Source of the DNA: Solidesulfovibrio magneticus RS-1
GTDB lineage: Bacteria; Desulfobacterota; Desulfovibrionia; Desulfovibrionales; Desulfovibrionaceae
Assembly (NCBI RefSeq): GCF_000010665.1
Contig: NC_012796.1
Location: 2,633,501-2,697,500 of the forward strand
Length of the DNA stretch: 64,000 nt
Reading direction: 5' to 3'
The notes below the pieces were generated by a model. That model ran no database searches, was not told the DNA's origin, and saw nothing but the letters and a program-made list of their open reading frames with translations. Numbering within the stretch: the first letter of the stretch is position 1; each line of letters starts with the position of its first letter. A program made the translations under genes and the position numbers. This document shows, one piece after another, positions 50,215 through 59,735 of this stretch.

Positions 50215-50891
50215 GGCTTTAACTCCCGCCCCTTGAGCGGCGCGTTGTCATGCACCTTGGCGTCCTTGGGCGGGGTGAAGGCGAACAGGCTGTCTGACAG
50301 CTTGGGGTCGGCCACGATCTTGGCCAGCTTCAAATCGTTGGTGTTGGCGTAGAAATCCTGAATGTAGATCCGCACAATCATGTCGGTGGTGGTGTCCACC
50401 CAGACCTTGGCCATGACCAGGCCGGGCTCGGGTTCGCGAGGAACGAGCAGCAGCGCCGCTTCGCTTGGGCCAGCCTCGTCCTTGGCCGCCGAGACCACGA
50501 AATCCTCGGTCAGATTGGCCTTGCCGGTCAGAAACCGCAGCATGGTCTTGGAGTTGATGATCTCCTCCACGGCATAGCGGTAGGCTTCCTTGTCCTCCTC
50601 GAAATAATCCCACACGGCGTCCTTGCCGACAATGAGCAACTCCTTTTCGGGCTTCACCGTCTCCCAGCGCACCAGCGTCGGCTTTTTAAAGACAAAAGAC
50701 CCCGAGCGTTGCTCGGTTTCGCCGCTGGCCGCATTGCGAATGGCCTGGCTGAACTCGGCGGAAAAGGCGGTCAGGGCCGCGTATTTCTTCTGGATACGCC
50801 CGGCCAGCTGGGCCGGGTCGGCGGTCTGGGCGGCTTGGGCCGTCTGGGCCAAGCCCAGGATCAAGGTGAGGACAAGGAGGACATGCCGCAT
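50211..50891 (-). CDS. lolA: outer-membrane lipoprotein carrier protein LolA
   Basis: A 226-residue periplasmic protein with a clear signal peptide (1-20, LVLTLILGLAQTAQA). The LolA half-barrel follows with KKPTLVRWETVKPEKELLIV (about 69-88) and DMIVRIYIQDF segments. LolA ferries lipoproteins from the LolCDE complex across the periplasm. It lies 151 bases downstream of ftsK on the same strand, an arrangement seen in many proteobacteria. Length and features are normal. Confidence 0.92.
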   Translation of the reverse strand: MRHVLLVLTLILGLAQTAQAAQTADPAQLAGRIQKKYAALTAFSAEFSQAIRNAASGETEQRSGSFVFKKPTLVRWETVKPEKELLIVGKDAVWDYFEEDKEAYRYAVEEIINSKTMLRFLTGKANLTEDFVVSAAKDEAGPSEAALLLVPREPEPGLVMAKVWVDTTTDMIVRIYIQDFYANTNDLKLAKIVADPKLSDSLFAFTPPKDAKVHDNAPLKGRELKP

Positions 50892-51042
50892 GGCGTTGCT
50901 CGCTTTGCCGCCCGGACGGGCCTTGGCGGCGGATGCCCGGCCCGGGAGACGGGCTGAGGTCGCGTCTTGCGGACCGGGCGTGAATACGGGTTACGTGGGA
51001 GGACAATGCCGGGCGGCCAGCCGGGCGCGACCGGCCTAGCCG

Positions 51043-53481
51043 CTAATCCTTGGTTTTGATGACCGAACGGGGCTTGCTGCCTTCCTGGGGGCCAAGCAGG
51101 CCGTCGCGCTCCATCTGCTCGATGAACCGGGCGGCCCGGTTGAAGCCGATGCGGAAGCGCCGCTGAATGAGCGAAATGGAGGCCTTGCCCTGCTCCATGA
51201 CGAAGTCCACGGCTTGGGGATAGACGGCGTCGGAGGTGACCTCATCGCCGCCTTCGCCGATAAAGTCCCCGCCCCCGCCGCCGTCGCCGCCCTTTTGCCA
51301 TTCGGCGAAGTCGAGCTTATAGCTGGGCTTGGCCCGGCTCTTCCAGAACTCCACCACCGCTGCCGTCTCCTCGTCCGAGACAAAGGCCCCGTGCATGCGC
51401 ACGGTCTTGCCGCCGCTGGGCTTGAACAGCATGTCGCCCCGGCCCAGCAGATATTCCGCGCCCACGGCGTCGAGGATGGTGCGCGAGTCGTGCTTGCTGG
51501 TCACCTGGAACGAAATGCGGGTGGGGAAGTTGGCCTTGATAAGCCCCGTGACCACGTCGACGCTGGGCCGCTGGGTGGCCAGGATGAGGTGGATGCCGGC
51601 GGCCCGGGCCAGCTGGGCCAGGCGCACGATGCTCACTTCCACTTCCTTGGCCGCCGTCATCATGAGATCGGCCAGCTCGTCGATGACGATGACGAGATAG
51701 GGCAGCGGTTCGAGGTCAATCAGCTCCGGGTCGCGGGCGTCGCCGAGTTTGGCGAGCTTTTCGTTGTAGCCGGCGATGTTGCGAACGCCGAGCAGCGCCA
51801 TGGCCTCGTAGCGCCGGTCCATCTCGGCCACGGCCCAGTCCAGGGCCGACTTGGCCATGGCCGTCTCGGTGACCACCGGATGCACCAGATGGGGAAGGTC
51901 GTTGTAGACCGAAAGCTCGATGCGCTTGGGATCGACCAGGAGCAGCTTCACCTCGTCAGGTGTGGCCTTATAGAGGATGGAAAGCAGGATGCCGTTGATG
52001 CACACGCTCTTGCCGCTGCCGGTGGCGCCGGCCACGAGCAGATGCGGCATCCGGGCCAGATCGGCCACATGGGGCCGGCCCTGGATGTCCTTGCCGATAG
52101 CCAGGGTCAGGCGCGATTCCGAAGCCCGGAAGGCGTCGGCGTCCAGGATGTCGCGAAAATAGACGGTCTGGCGCTTGGCGTTGGGAATCTCGACGCCCAC
52201 AGTGTCCTTGCCGGGAATCGGATCGATGCGCACGGCCAGGGCCTTCATGGCCAGGGCGAGATCCACGGACAGCCCGACGATGCGGCTTATCTTGACGCCC
52301 GGCGCCGGCTTGACCTCGAACATGGTGACCACGGGCCCCGGCGCCACCCGCATGACCTCGCCCTGGATGCCGAAGTCGTTGAGGCAGCTGATGAGGCTGG
52401 CGGCCTGGGAACGACAGATTTCCGGATCGACCGGCACGGCCTCGGCGGCCGACGGCACGGACAAAAGCGTCAGGGGCGGCAGCTCGTGGGCGGCCGAGGC
52501 GGCGGCCCGGCCGGCGCTCTTGGCCTGCTTGGCGGTCATGGCCGACGGCGGGGTCGTAGGCGCGAAAAGCGGCTCGGCCGGCTCGGAAGCCTTGGTCGGA
52601 GACGGGACCGGCGGCGCGGCCTGGGGCGCTTCCCGGGCCGGTTCGGCGACCGCTTTGGCCGCCTCTTTGGCGGGCGGCGCGCCGGTCACCTGCTCCACCA
52701 CGGCGTCCAGGAACCGGTCCACGGCCTCCTCGGACGCGTCGTCGGGAGCCGGACTGGAAGCGGCCTTGGGCTTGGCCGGCTTTTCGATTTTGGCCGGTTT
52801 GGGCGGGCGCGCGGGCTTGTCGGCCGGGCCGGCTTCGGCGGCGGCCTCGGCCGCGGTCTCGCGGGCCATGGCCCGGCGCACGCGCCAGGCGTCCCAGGCG
52901 TCGCCCAGGCGGCCGAACTGTTCGCCCAGGGCGGCGGCCAGGGGCCGCCAGAAATTGTCGAGGGTCAGGCCGAAGGTCAGCTGCGCCCCGGCGATACAGC
53001 CGAAAAGGAGCAGCGAGACCACGCCAAAAACGCTCAGGTAGCGGTCGAGGAATCCGTAGAGCAAGGCTCCCAGCTGGCCCGAGCCATGAACCTGGCCGAC
53101 AGTCGGGCTGCCGACGGGAGAGGCGAAAAAGACCAGCAGGACGACGGCGAAGATGGCCAGCCCCAGGCGGCGGCGCAGGGGCAAAGCCAAGCGTGGGGCC
53201 AGACCGCGCGCGCCAAGCCAAACCATGCCGATGGGAACCAGAAAGCCCCAGACGCCCAGGGTCTCGGCAAGCAGACCGCCCCAATAGGCCCCCACCAGCC
53301 CGGCCTTGTTGGCCACGCCGTGGCGGGCCGAGACGGACTGGTTGAAGCCCGGGTCGCCCGCATTGTAGGAATACAGGGCAACCGCCGTAAAGGCGGCCAG
53401 GAACAGCGCCCCCAGCCCCGCCAGTTCCCTGGTGAGGCGAAAGCTGCCGTCCCCGGCCTTGACGTCTTTATTCCCGGCCAA
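51043..53481 (-). CDS. ftsK: DNA translocase FtsK/SpoIIIE
   Basis: 812 residues. Four membrane helices lie in the first 170, then an Ala/Pro/Lys-rich linker (about 205-340), the motor with Walker [16 protein letters not shown] (about 483-497) and DELADLMM, and the C-terminal gamma winged helix (about 735-800) that reads KOPS sites. FtsK clears and aligns chromosome termini at the division septum. The start is TTG at 53481, which overlaps the efp stop by 14 bases; a later ATG would cut into the first membrane region. Confidence 0.95.
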
Positions 53482-54025
53482 TGTAGTCGCCCGAACGGGT
53501 GTCCACTTTGATCCTGTCGCCGATGTTCACAAAAAGCGGCACGTTGACGGTGATGCCGGTTTCGAGCTGGGCCGGCTTGGTGGCGCCGCTGACGGTGTCG
53601 CCCTTGACCCCGGGTTCGGTCTCGGCAACCTGGAGCACCACCGAAGCCGGCAGGTCGATGTCCAGGGGCTGGCCCTTGTAGAGGAGCATCTTCAGTTCCA
53701 TGCCGTCCTTGAGGTAACCGCCCTTCTCGCCGAGCTGGGCCGCGCCGGCATGCATCTGCTCGTAGCTCTCCATGTCCATGAAGACGAAGTCCTCGGACTC
53801 GCGGTAGAGGTACTGCATGTCCTTGGATTCGAGGTCGGGCTTGACCATCTTCTCGCCCGAGCGAAACGTATTTTCCACCACGCGGCCGTTGATCATGTTC
53901 TTAAGCTTGGTGCGGATGAACGCGCCGCCCTTGCCGGGCTTGACGTGGAGGAAGTCCACGATTTCGTAGGGCACGCCATCCATTTCAATCTTGAGGCCGC
54001 GACGGAAGTCGGTCGTGGAAAGCAT
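53468..54025 (-). CDS. efp: elongation factor P
   Basis: 185 residues in three beta-barrel domains. EF-P relieves ribosome stalling at polyproline stretches, which matters here because fliL and ftsK of this window carry such runs. The modified lysine is K32 in KPGKGGAF. The domain III end [17 protein letters not shown] is intact. The ATG at 54025 has AAGGAGAT upstream. aroQ lies nine bases upstream and ftsK overlaps its 3' end, so the three form an operon. Confidence 0.97.
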
Positions 54026-54034
54026 TGTATCTCC

Positions 54035-54508
54035 TTAGATATAATTGGGATTCTCGGTTATTTGTCGCCACAGGGCGACCACGGCCAGGGCGTAGCTGGT
54101 GACGCCAAAGCCGGCGATGCAGCCGATGCAGTTCTTGCCGATGAGGCTTTTGTGCCTAAGCGGCTCGTCGGTACGGGCGAAGATGTTGGAAATATGCACC
54201 TCGACGCAGGGGATGCCGATCCAGGCCAGGCAATCGGCCAGGGCCAGGCTGGTGTGGGTATAGGCCCCGGCGTTGAGCACAATGCCGTCCAGGCCGTCCT
54301 TCCAGGCCTGCTCCAGGCGGTCGATGCAATGCCCTTCGCTGTTGGCCTGATGGAATTGCAGCTCCAATCGCTCGGCTTGGGGACCCAGGATGTCGGCCAC
54401 CAGTTGCGGCAGATCCTCGATGGTGCGGCTGCCGTAGATTTCCGGCTGGCGCTGGCCGATGAAACCAAGGTTGGGGCCGTTTAAAACCAGAATTTTGATT
54501 TTGCGCAT
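54035..54508 (-). CDS. aroQ: type II 3-dehydroquinate dehydratase
   Basis: The third step of the shikimate pathway, dehydrating 3-dehydroquinate. 157 residues, with LNGPNLGFIGQRQPEIYGS (about 9-27; active-site Tyr/Arg region), QANSEGHCIDRL, the NAGAYTHTSLAL block and VEVHISNIFARTDEPLR. The ATG at 54508 begins the conserved KIKILVLNGPNL start; an open frame to 55093 is antisense to engB. It heads the aroQ-efp-ftsK-lolA group. Confidence 0.95.
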   Translation of the reverse strand: MRKIKILVLNGPNLGFIGQRQPEIYGSRTIEDLPQLVADILGPQAERLELQFHQANSEGHCIDRLEQAWKDGLDGIVLNAGAYTHTSLALADCLAWIGIPCVEVHISNIFARTDEPLRHKSLIGKNCIGCIAGFGVTSYALAVVALWRQITENPNYI

Positions 54509-54577
54509 GGTTTCTTCCTTTGGCTTGCCCGGACTCCCGGCCTTGACGGACGCTTCCTGGCCGGTCACAACCCAGCC

Positions 54578-55204
54578 ATGAACGCCAATGACCGCATACA
54601 GACGGACCTGGGCCTGACGCTTTTGTCCACGGCCTACCTTTCCAACCAGCTGCCGACCCTGGACGCGCCCCAGATCGCCCTGGCCGGCCGGTCCAACGTC
54701 GGCAAATCCACGCTGATCAACTGCCTGGCCGGGCGCAAATCCCTGGCCAAGACCAGCGCCACCCCGGGCAAGACCCGCAGCCTCAACTTCTATATGGCCG
54801 AAACCCAGGGCTATTGCCTGGTGGATCTGCCCGGCTACGGCTACGCCCGCTGCTCCAAGGAGGAGCGGGACAAATGGGCCAAGCTCATCGAGGCCTATCT
54901 GGCCACCACCAAGACCCTGCGGGCCGTGACGGCGCTTATCGACTGCCGACTGCCGCCCCAGCGCCTGGACATGGAACTGGTTTCCTGGCTGCGCTCCCGG
55001 CGCATTCCGGTGCTGGTGGCCCTGACCAAGGCCGAAAAAGTGCCCCAGCGCGACCGGGAGGCCCGGAAAAAAGAGTGGCGGGAGCTCGCGCAACCCGCCT
55101 TCCCGCCCGTGGTGTTCTCCGGCAAAACCGGTCTTGGCCGGGAGGCGCTTTGCCGGGTGTTCGCCGAGGCCGCGCTTACGGCCGGGGCTCCTCCCGCTCC
55201 TTGA
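54578..55204 (+). CDS. engB: ribosome biogenesis GTPase EngB/YsxC
   Basis: A 208-residue TrmE-Era-family GTPase that helps assemble the 50S subunit. G1 is GRSNVGKST (37-45), G2 TPGKTRSLN, G3 DLPGYGYAR and G4 TKAEK. Length and layout are typical. It is divergent from aroQ. Its final 29 bases overlap the convergent 62-codon gene, so the C-terminus AGAPPAP lies over the end of that gene. Confidence 0.95.
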   Translation: MNANDRIQTDLGLTLLSTAYLSNQLPTLDAPQIALAGRSNVGKSTLINCLAGRKSLAKTSATPGKTRSLNFYMAETQGYCLVDLPGYGYARCSKEERDKWAKLIEAYLATTKTLRAVTALIDCRLPPQRLDMELVSWLRSRRIPVLVALTKAEKVPQRDREARKKEWRELAQPAFPPVVFSGKTGLGREALCRVFAEAALTAGAPPAP

Positions 55205-55364
55205 AAAAACCGCTTAAAAACGTGGCGTCCTTGGGGCTCAGGTTGAACTGCATGGCTGCGGCGTCAATGAGCGCGCCGACCGGCTTTCCGGTCAGTTGGC
55301 GTTGCTCGTCGATCCATGTGACGGCGCGCCGCAGCAGTTCGCCCTGGGGCATGATCGTGGCCAT
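55176..55364 (-). CDS. small conserved hypothetical protein
   Basis: 62 codons from the ATG at 55364, which has AAGGAGG seven bases upstream. The sequence is mostly helical: MPQGELLRRAVTWIDEQR, then GALIDAAAMQFNLSPKDATFLSGFF and a charged EREEPRP tail. The central segment resembles a small HTH or a helical adaptor. No family is named with confidence. It is divergent from uppP and overlaps the 3' end of engB by 29 bases. Confidence 0.65.
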   Translation of the reverse strand: MATIMPQGELLRRAVTWIDEQRQLTGKPVGALIDAAAMQFNLSPKDATFLSGFFKEREEPRP

Positions 55365-55475
55365 CTCGCCTCCTTGCTCGGGTCCAGTGCATACACGAGC
55401 CCGGGCCGGCTTGCAACTTGCCCGGCCTTTGGATAGACCCGGCCCCACATCTCGCCTTGAGGAGACACCCTTCCC

Positions 55476-56273
55476 ATGACCGAATCCCTGGCCGCCGTGG
55501 TCCTCGGCATCGTCGAGGGCGCAACCGAATTTCTGCCCGTATCCTCCACCGGCCACCTGATTTTGGTCGGCCACCTCATCGGGTTTACGGGCGAAAAAGC
55601 CGACAGTTTCGACGTCATCATCCAGCTCGGAGCCATTTTGGCCGTGGTGTGCCTGTATTGGCGGCGCTTCTGGTGGCTGGTGTCGCCCAAACCCCACCAC
55701 GCTTTTTCCGGCATTCGCGGACTGTGGATGCTGTTTCTGACTTCGTTGCCGGCCGGACTCATTGGCCTTGTCGCCCGCAAATCCATCAAGGCCTATCTGT
55801 TCAATCCCTGGAGCGTGGCCCTGGCCCTTTCCGTGGGTGCGGTCATGATCTTTTTGGTGGAACAGCGAAAGACCCGCGACCGCTACTACAGCCTGGACGA
55901 GATGACGCCGGGCCTGGCCCTCGGCATCGGCTGCTTCCAGTGTCTGTCGCTATGGCCGGGATTTTCCCGCTCGGCGGCCACCATCATGGGCGGGATGCTG
56001 CTTGGAGCCAAGCGCAGCCTGGCCGCGGAATATTCGTTCATCGGCGCGGTGCCGCTCATGTTTGCAGCCACGCTGTACGATTTCTACAAGAGCGCCCATC
56101 TCTTTTCCGCCGACGACCTGGGCGTGCTCGGCATCGGCTTCGTGGTGTCCTTTGTTTCGGCCCTTATCGCGGTGAAGGCGTTTATCGTGCTGGTCCAGCG
56201 AATTACGCTGCGCCCTTTTGCCTGGTACCGGCTGGCGTTGGCGGCGGCGGTGTTTTTTTTCTGGCCGAAATGA
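55476..56273 (+). CDS. uppP: undecaprenyl-diphosphatase UppP/BacA
   Basis: A 265-residue integral membrane enzyme that dephosphorylates undecaprenyl diphosphate so the wall-lipid carrier can be reused. The two signature motifs are present: EGATEFLPVSSTGHLIL (about 12-28) and GFSRSAATIMGGMLLG (about 163-178), with seven or eight hydrophobic helices. GAGGAGA lies just upstream of the ATG. Normal length. Confidence 0.95.
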   Translation: MTESLAAVVLGIVEGATEFLPVSSTGHLILVGHLIGFTGEKADSFDVIIQLGAILAVVCLYWRRFWWLVSPKPHHAFSGIRGLWMLFLTSLPAGLIGLVARKSIKAYLFNPWSVALALSVGAVMIFLVEQRKTRDRYYSLDEMTPGLALGIGCFQCLSLWPGFSRSAATIMGGMLLGAKRSLAAEYSFIGAVPLMFAATLYDFYKSAHLFSADDLGVLGIGFVVSFVSALIAVKAFIVLVQRITLRPFAWYRLALAAAVFFFWPK

Positions 56274-56293
56274 GCCGGACCGCAAAAAAACGC

Positions 56294-56322
56294 TTGCCAA
56301 GCCACCCCGGTTCCGCTACATA
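56294..56322 (+). promoter_or_regulatory. sigma-70 promoter of the tRNA gene
   Basis: TTGCCA (56294-56299) and TACATA (56317-56322) with a 17-base spacer. Transcription would start about 20 bases before the mature tRNA end at 56349. Confidence 0.6.
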
Positions 56323-56348
56323 CCCGCTTCTGCGCTGCATGACGGTTT

Positions 56349-56425
56349 GGCGAGGTAGCTCAGATGGTTAGAGCATGCGGCTCATATCCGCAGTGTCGGG
56401 GGTTCAATTCCCTCCCTCGCTACCA
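56349..56425 (+). tRNA. tRNA-Met (anticodon CAT)
   Basis: A 77-base cloverleaf with encoded CCA. The acceptor stem GGCGAGG pairs with CCTCGCT, D stem GCTC/GAGC, anticodon stem TGCGG/CCGCA around the loop CTCATAT, and T stem GGGGG/CCCTC. The CAT anticodon could also be the lysidine-modified tRNA-Ile2; the first base pair G-U argues against an initiator-type C-A mismatch, so elongator Met is favoured. Its 3' 19 bases serve as the attachment site of the mobile element downstream. Confidence 0.93.
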
Positions 56426-56433
56426 ATAGTTGA
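56407..56433 (+). repeat. attL (27-base direct repeat, left copy)
   Basis: Identical over 27 bases to 62860-62886. The first 19 bases are the 3' end of the tRNA, including CCA, so the tRNA is left intact by integration. The flanking bases differ at both ends, which fixes the repeat length. Confidence 0.9.
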
Positions 56434-56470
56434 AGGGATCGGTCCTAAGTGTCCGGTCCCTTTTTTCTTT
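56434..56470 (+). terminator. terminator of the tRNA transcript, supplied by the element
   Basis: AGGGATCGG (56434-56442) pairs with CCGGTCCCT (56453-56461) around a ten-base loop, one G-U pair, followed by TTTTTT. It begins at the base after attL. Confidence 0.75.
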
Positions 56471-56564
56471 TCTGGGCACAGAGTTACCTCTATCCTCCAA
56501 GGACAGCCATCCCAAGGCCAGTGGTACAAAATGCTGGTCCAAACTCCTCCCGTCAGGGGATGTT

Positions 56565-58256
56565 ATGGCTGTTTCCTCATACTTGGTTCAACGCGGATCA
56601 TCCTTCCACTTCCGTGCCGTCGTCCCGTTAGACCTTCGCGCTCGTCTGGGCCGAACTGAGCTTAGGGTTTCCCTCGGGTCTGGACGGGTTCGGGACTCAA
56701 AAGATAAGGCGTTGTTCCTGGCTGCTTTCGTTCGACGCATGATGAGGGATATCCGAGGTGGAGCCATGGCAGAACTGACCAGTGAAGAAATCTCAACGAT
56801 TGTAAGGGACGAATTTCGCCGAATCCTAGAAGAGGACAAGCGCAGCAGAAAACAGCTTCCGGGACAGTACACATTCGAGGTCCGCTGGGACTTGGGCGAA
56901 AAGCTAAAAGAGGACTGGCGTAGAACAGATGATGTTTGCCAATTGGACAAACTGAGTACGCAAGAGGCAGATAAGAAAGTTCGAAATATGCTCTATAACG
57001 AAGAATGGGCAGAGTTTGCGAAACCAGTAATCGAACTTGCCAAGCGACATGGATTTGACATAAGTTCCGACATCCCTACAACAAATGAGATGTGCTTCGA
57101 ATACGCTCATGCTATGGTTGAGGTGCTTTCGGCGATACGCAAGAGGGAAAATGGACACACGGATTTTACGCCAGAAGTGTTCCTGGACGATCAACCCAAA
57201 CCTGAACAACAGAATCCAAACGGCTTACTACAAGCAAAGGACGACAGGAAGCTATCAACACTGATACGTGAGTACAGCGACGAGAAGAAGCGCCACGGCT
57301 GGACTGAGAGGTCAGAGCGCACCATAATGGAGCGCCTTAACTCTCTTACAGAACTTATGGGAGATGTTGAGCTAGAAAAGGTAGACCATGATTTTGCGTT
57401 CAAGTTTCGAAAACTGTTGATGGACAAGCCCAAAAAGCGCCAGTCAAAACAAGCAAAAGCGTCAGGAATAACAGAAGCTATTGCCGTTGGGACGGTAAAC
57501 AACATTATTACAGACATAGCAGCAATGTTTAAGTGGGCAAAAAAAAGAAGATGGATAACAGATAACTACTTTGAAGAAATGACCGTGAGCGATAAGACGC
57601 CAGCACACTTAAAGAAGCAGTCCTTCACCAAGGAAGAACTCTCAACTGTATTCGGGAGTAACTTTTTGCCTGCCTGCAAGAACATCCCGTGGCGCTTTTG
57701 GATTCCTGTTCTTGGACTTTTTACCGGAGCGCGCCTTGATGAAATTGCACAAGCCAAGGTTGATGACGTGCGGGAAATAGACGGGATATGGTGTCTCGTT
57801 GTGGAATCATCTGAAGACAAGTCAGTGAAGACTGCAAGTGGAAACAGAAACATTCCCTTACATCCATTCATTGTCCATGGACTACGGTTCTTATCATTCG
57901 TCAACCAACAGCGAGCAAACGGTGAAACGGAATTGTTCCCCGGACTTAAGCGTGTCCAAGGCCGGAAAGGTCACTACGCAAGCAAGTGGTTCGGAGAATA
58001 CAGAGACAAGCTGAACATACCAAAGACGAAGACACTACACAGCTTGCGAAAGAACTTTACAAAAAACCTCGCAATACATGACGTTCCAGCAAACATGATC
58101 AAGCGCCTTGACGGACACAGCCTATCTAATGACGTCACGGAACATCACTACATACAAGACATCCCCGTCTACAAACTGGCTGAGTACATAAAAAAACTTA
58201 ACTACGGACTTGATTTATCACACTTAGAAGGATCTAAATTTGTTGTCGGCTTGTGA
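56565..58256 (+). CDS. tyrosine recombinase/integrase
   Basis: A 563-residue phage-type integrase. The N-terminal 30 residues are the beta-rich arm-binding start seen in large tyrosine recombinases (YLVQRGSSFHFRAVVP). A SAM-like core-binding domain lies at about 230-335 and the catalytic domain at about 352-545 with R390 (TGARLDEI), H492 and R495 (HSLRKNF), H518 (GHSL) and nucleophile Y529 (EHHYIQD). All five catalytic residues are present, so it should be active at the tRNA att site. The ATG at 56565 follows GGGGA; an upstream extension to 56430 reads over the terminator. Confidence 0.93.
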   Translation: MAVSSYLVQRGSSFHFRAVVPLDLRARLGRTELRVSLGSGRVRDSKDKALFLAAFVRRMMRDIRGGAMAELTSEEISTIVRDEFRRILEEDKRSRKQLPGQYTFEVRWDLGEKLKEDWRRTDDVCQLDKLSTQEADKKVRNMLYNEEWAEFAKPVIELAKRHGFDISSDIPTTNEMCFEYAHAMVEVLSAIRKRENGHTDFTPEVFLDDQPKPEQQNPNGLLQAKDDRKLSTLIREYSDEKKRHGWTERSERTIMERLNSLTELMGDVELEKVDHDFAFKFRKLLMDKPKKRQSKQAKASGITEAIAVGTVNNIITDIAAMFKWAKKRRWITDNYFEEMTVSDKTPAHLKKQSFTKEELSTVFGSNFLPACKNIPWRFWIPVLGLFTGARLDEIAQAKVDDVREIDGIWCLVVESSEDKSVKTASGNRNIPLHPFIVHGLRFLSFVNQQRANGETELFPGLKRVQGRKGHYASKWFGEYRDKLNIPKTKTLHSLRKNFTKNLAIHDVPANMIKRLDGHSLSNDVTEHHYIQDIPVYKLAEYIKKLNYGLDLSHLEGSKFVVGL

Positions 58257-58339
58257 ATTACATGCCTGCCGAGGAGGTTCCCGCCTATAGGACATACGGC
58301 CGAGCAACGGACCAGTTCGCATCATAGGGAGCCGGCAGT

Positions 58340-58364
58340 GGGTGGGTATACGGGTGGGTGGGGG
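58340..58364 (+). other. G-quadruplex-forming motif
   Basis: Five G runs of three or more (58340-58342, 58344-58346, 58352-58354, 58356-58358, 58360-58364) separated by loops of one to five bases. It lies in the 278-base gap between the integrase stop and the serine recombinase stop, near a ten-base palindrome AAGCATGCTT. Confidence 0.5.
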
Positions 58365-58454
58365 CAGTGATAAGCATGCTTAGATGAGACTCATTCTCAG
58401 CAGGGGTCCCACTAGGTCAGATCGTTTCATTTGCAACTACACAGCCAGGTGAAA

Positions 58455-58491
58455 GGAAAAGGCCGACGCTCAGTTTCAGTGAGTGCCGGCC
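58455..58491 (-). terminator. intrinsic terminator after the serine recombinase
   Basis: GGCCGACGCTCA and TGAGTGCCGGCC pair with one mismatch around a short loop (58461-58491). Read leftward the stem is followed by TTTTCC. It lies 44 bases beyond the recombinase stop. Confidence 0.6.
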
Positions 58492-58534
58492 TGTATCGTT
58501 TCAGGGAGTTGTTCCCTGGTTGTCTCGTGGGTCA

Positions 58535-59212
58535 CTAATCCTTCGATGCCCTGACCCTGGACATCAACAGCGAAACATTCGGCCCGGTCCAAGGCTTCCC
58601 CGTGGCTGTTTTGTGTCCCCTGGCATTTAGGAAACCGGCCACCTCATTCCAGGGTCTGCGCTTGCCGGCCTTATTCAGCCTGCGGAGCATACCAATCTCT
58701 GCGATGATACCAGGGTTCAGTTCTTGTGTGGACTTCCTTCCCTCACACTTCCCCTGTCTCGCCTTAACCCTTCGCCTTGCTGCCCGCAACTTTAGTACCA
58801 ACATCTGCTTATCGTACTCTGCGATTGCACCCAACACTTGACGTACAAGCTTGCGCGTCGGATCATTGCTCAACAGGTCTGCTCCTTCGACGGCGGATAT
58901 CAATTCAACTCCATGCTGTTGGAAGTCCCTTATGATTCCTTCCTGCACCATAAGATCACGTGCAAGACGATCAAGCTTTTCGATGATGACGGTCCTCACG
59001 CCATGCCCGTTCTGCTCCAAGCTGACCATCATCTCTGCCAGGGCTGGACGATCTTCCACGGTCCCGCTTACGCCTCCGTCCATGAAGACCTCGACCACTT
59101 CCAGCCCATGAGCCTTGGCGTATTCTCGGATCGCAAGCTCCTGGCGCTCTGGTCCGTCACCGTCCACCTGACCCTTACCGCTCACGCGAACGTACCCAAA
59201 AGCCCGGTTCAT
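58535..59212 (-). CDS. serine recombinase/resolvase
   Basis: 225 residues of the resolvase-invertase class. YVRVSGKGQ carries the nucleophile S11, followed by the ERQ, DGGVSGTVEDRPALAEM and EKLDRLARD (conserved arginines) segments. A C-terminal HTH-like region (about 155-220; IGMLRRLNKAGKRRPWNEVAGFLNARG) should bind its site. The ATG at 59212 has GGAGG six bases upstream. It may resolve dimers, invert a segment or replace the tyrosine enzyme at another step; no partner site was found. Confidence 0.9.
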   Translation of the reverse strand: MNRAFGYVRVSGKGQVDGDGPERQELAIREYAKAHGLEVVEVFMDGGVSGTVEDRPALAEMMVSLEQNGHGVRTVIIEKLDRLARDLMVQEGIIRDFQQHGVELISAVEGADLLSNDPTRKLVRQVLGAIAEYDKQMLVLKLRAARRRVKARQGKCEGRKSTQELNPGIIAEIGMLRRLNKAGKRRPWNEVAGFLNARGHKTATGKPWTGPNVSLLMSRVRASKD

Positions 59213-59424
59213 GTGCCACCTCCAATTCAGCCTGGATGTAGACAACATAAGGGCTAGCTGGTCACCAGTCAATCATATTCTGTAGAAATTGTCTGACAGA
59301 AAAACCGATCCTTCCCATATCCCAGGCCTGCCAGCAAGGATCACAGGAGCGGACCTTAACAAAGAGGATATCCGACCACTGAACTGTGAAATAAGGGCGT
59401 GAGTCAACCAGGGAGCACCCAAGG

Positions 59425-59640
59425 TCATGGTGCTTCAAAGATCGTGGCGGGAGCACAACCGAGAAGGGCCTTATCATACTCGCGCCGAAGCCTTTCTCTA
59501 TCTCCGTGCGTGCTCTGCTCCAGCACGTACTCGAAGCTGCTCCTTGATGTTCCAAACACTTCCCATGGCCTGCACTCTTCATACTGGTCGGTGGTCATCC
59601 AGAACAGACGGTACACAACATCTACAGGGCTTTGGTTCAT
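59425..59640 (-). CDS. small hypothetical protein of the element
   Basis: 71 codons from the ATG at 59640, with AGAGG eight bases upstream. The product is polar and aromatic-rich at the start (VVYRLFWMTTDQYEECRPWEVF), then a charged helix (QSTHGDRERLRREYDKALLG). No family recognised. Its TGA overlaps an ATG in another frame (ATGA at 59425-59428) that opens a further 51-codon frame to 59273, so a second small coupled gene or a frameshifted longer gene is possible. Confidence 0.5.
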   Translation of the reverse strand: MNQSPVDVVYRLFWMTTDQYEECRPWEVFGTSRSSFEYVLEQSTHGDRERLRREYDKALLGCAPATIFEAP

Positions 59641-59735
59641 GACTACCTCTGCATCGCAATAATATGCCCCACCATGGGGAGGCACGATGGGGCACAGGCG
59701 GGAGTGAGCCTTCTAAGAAGAGGGGACACACAGGG

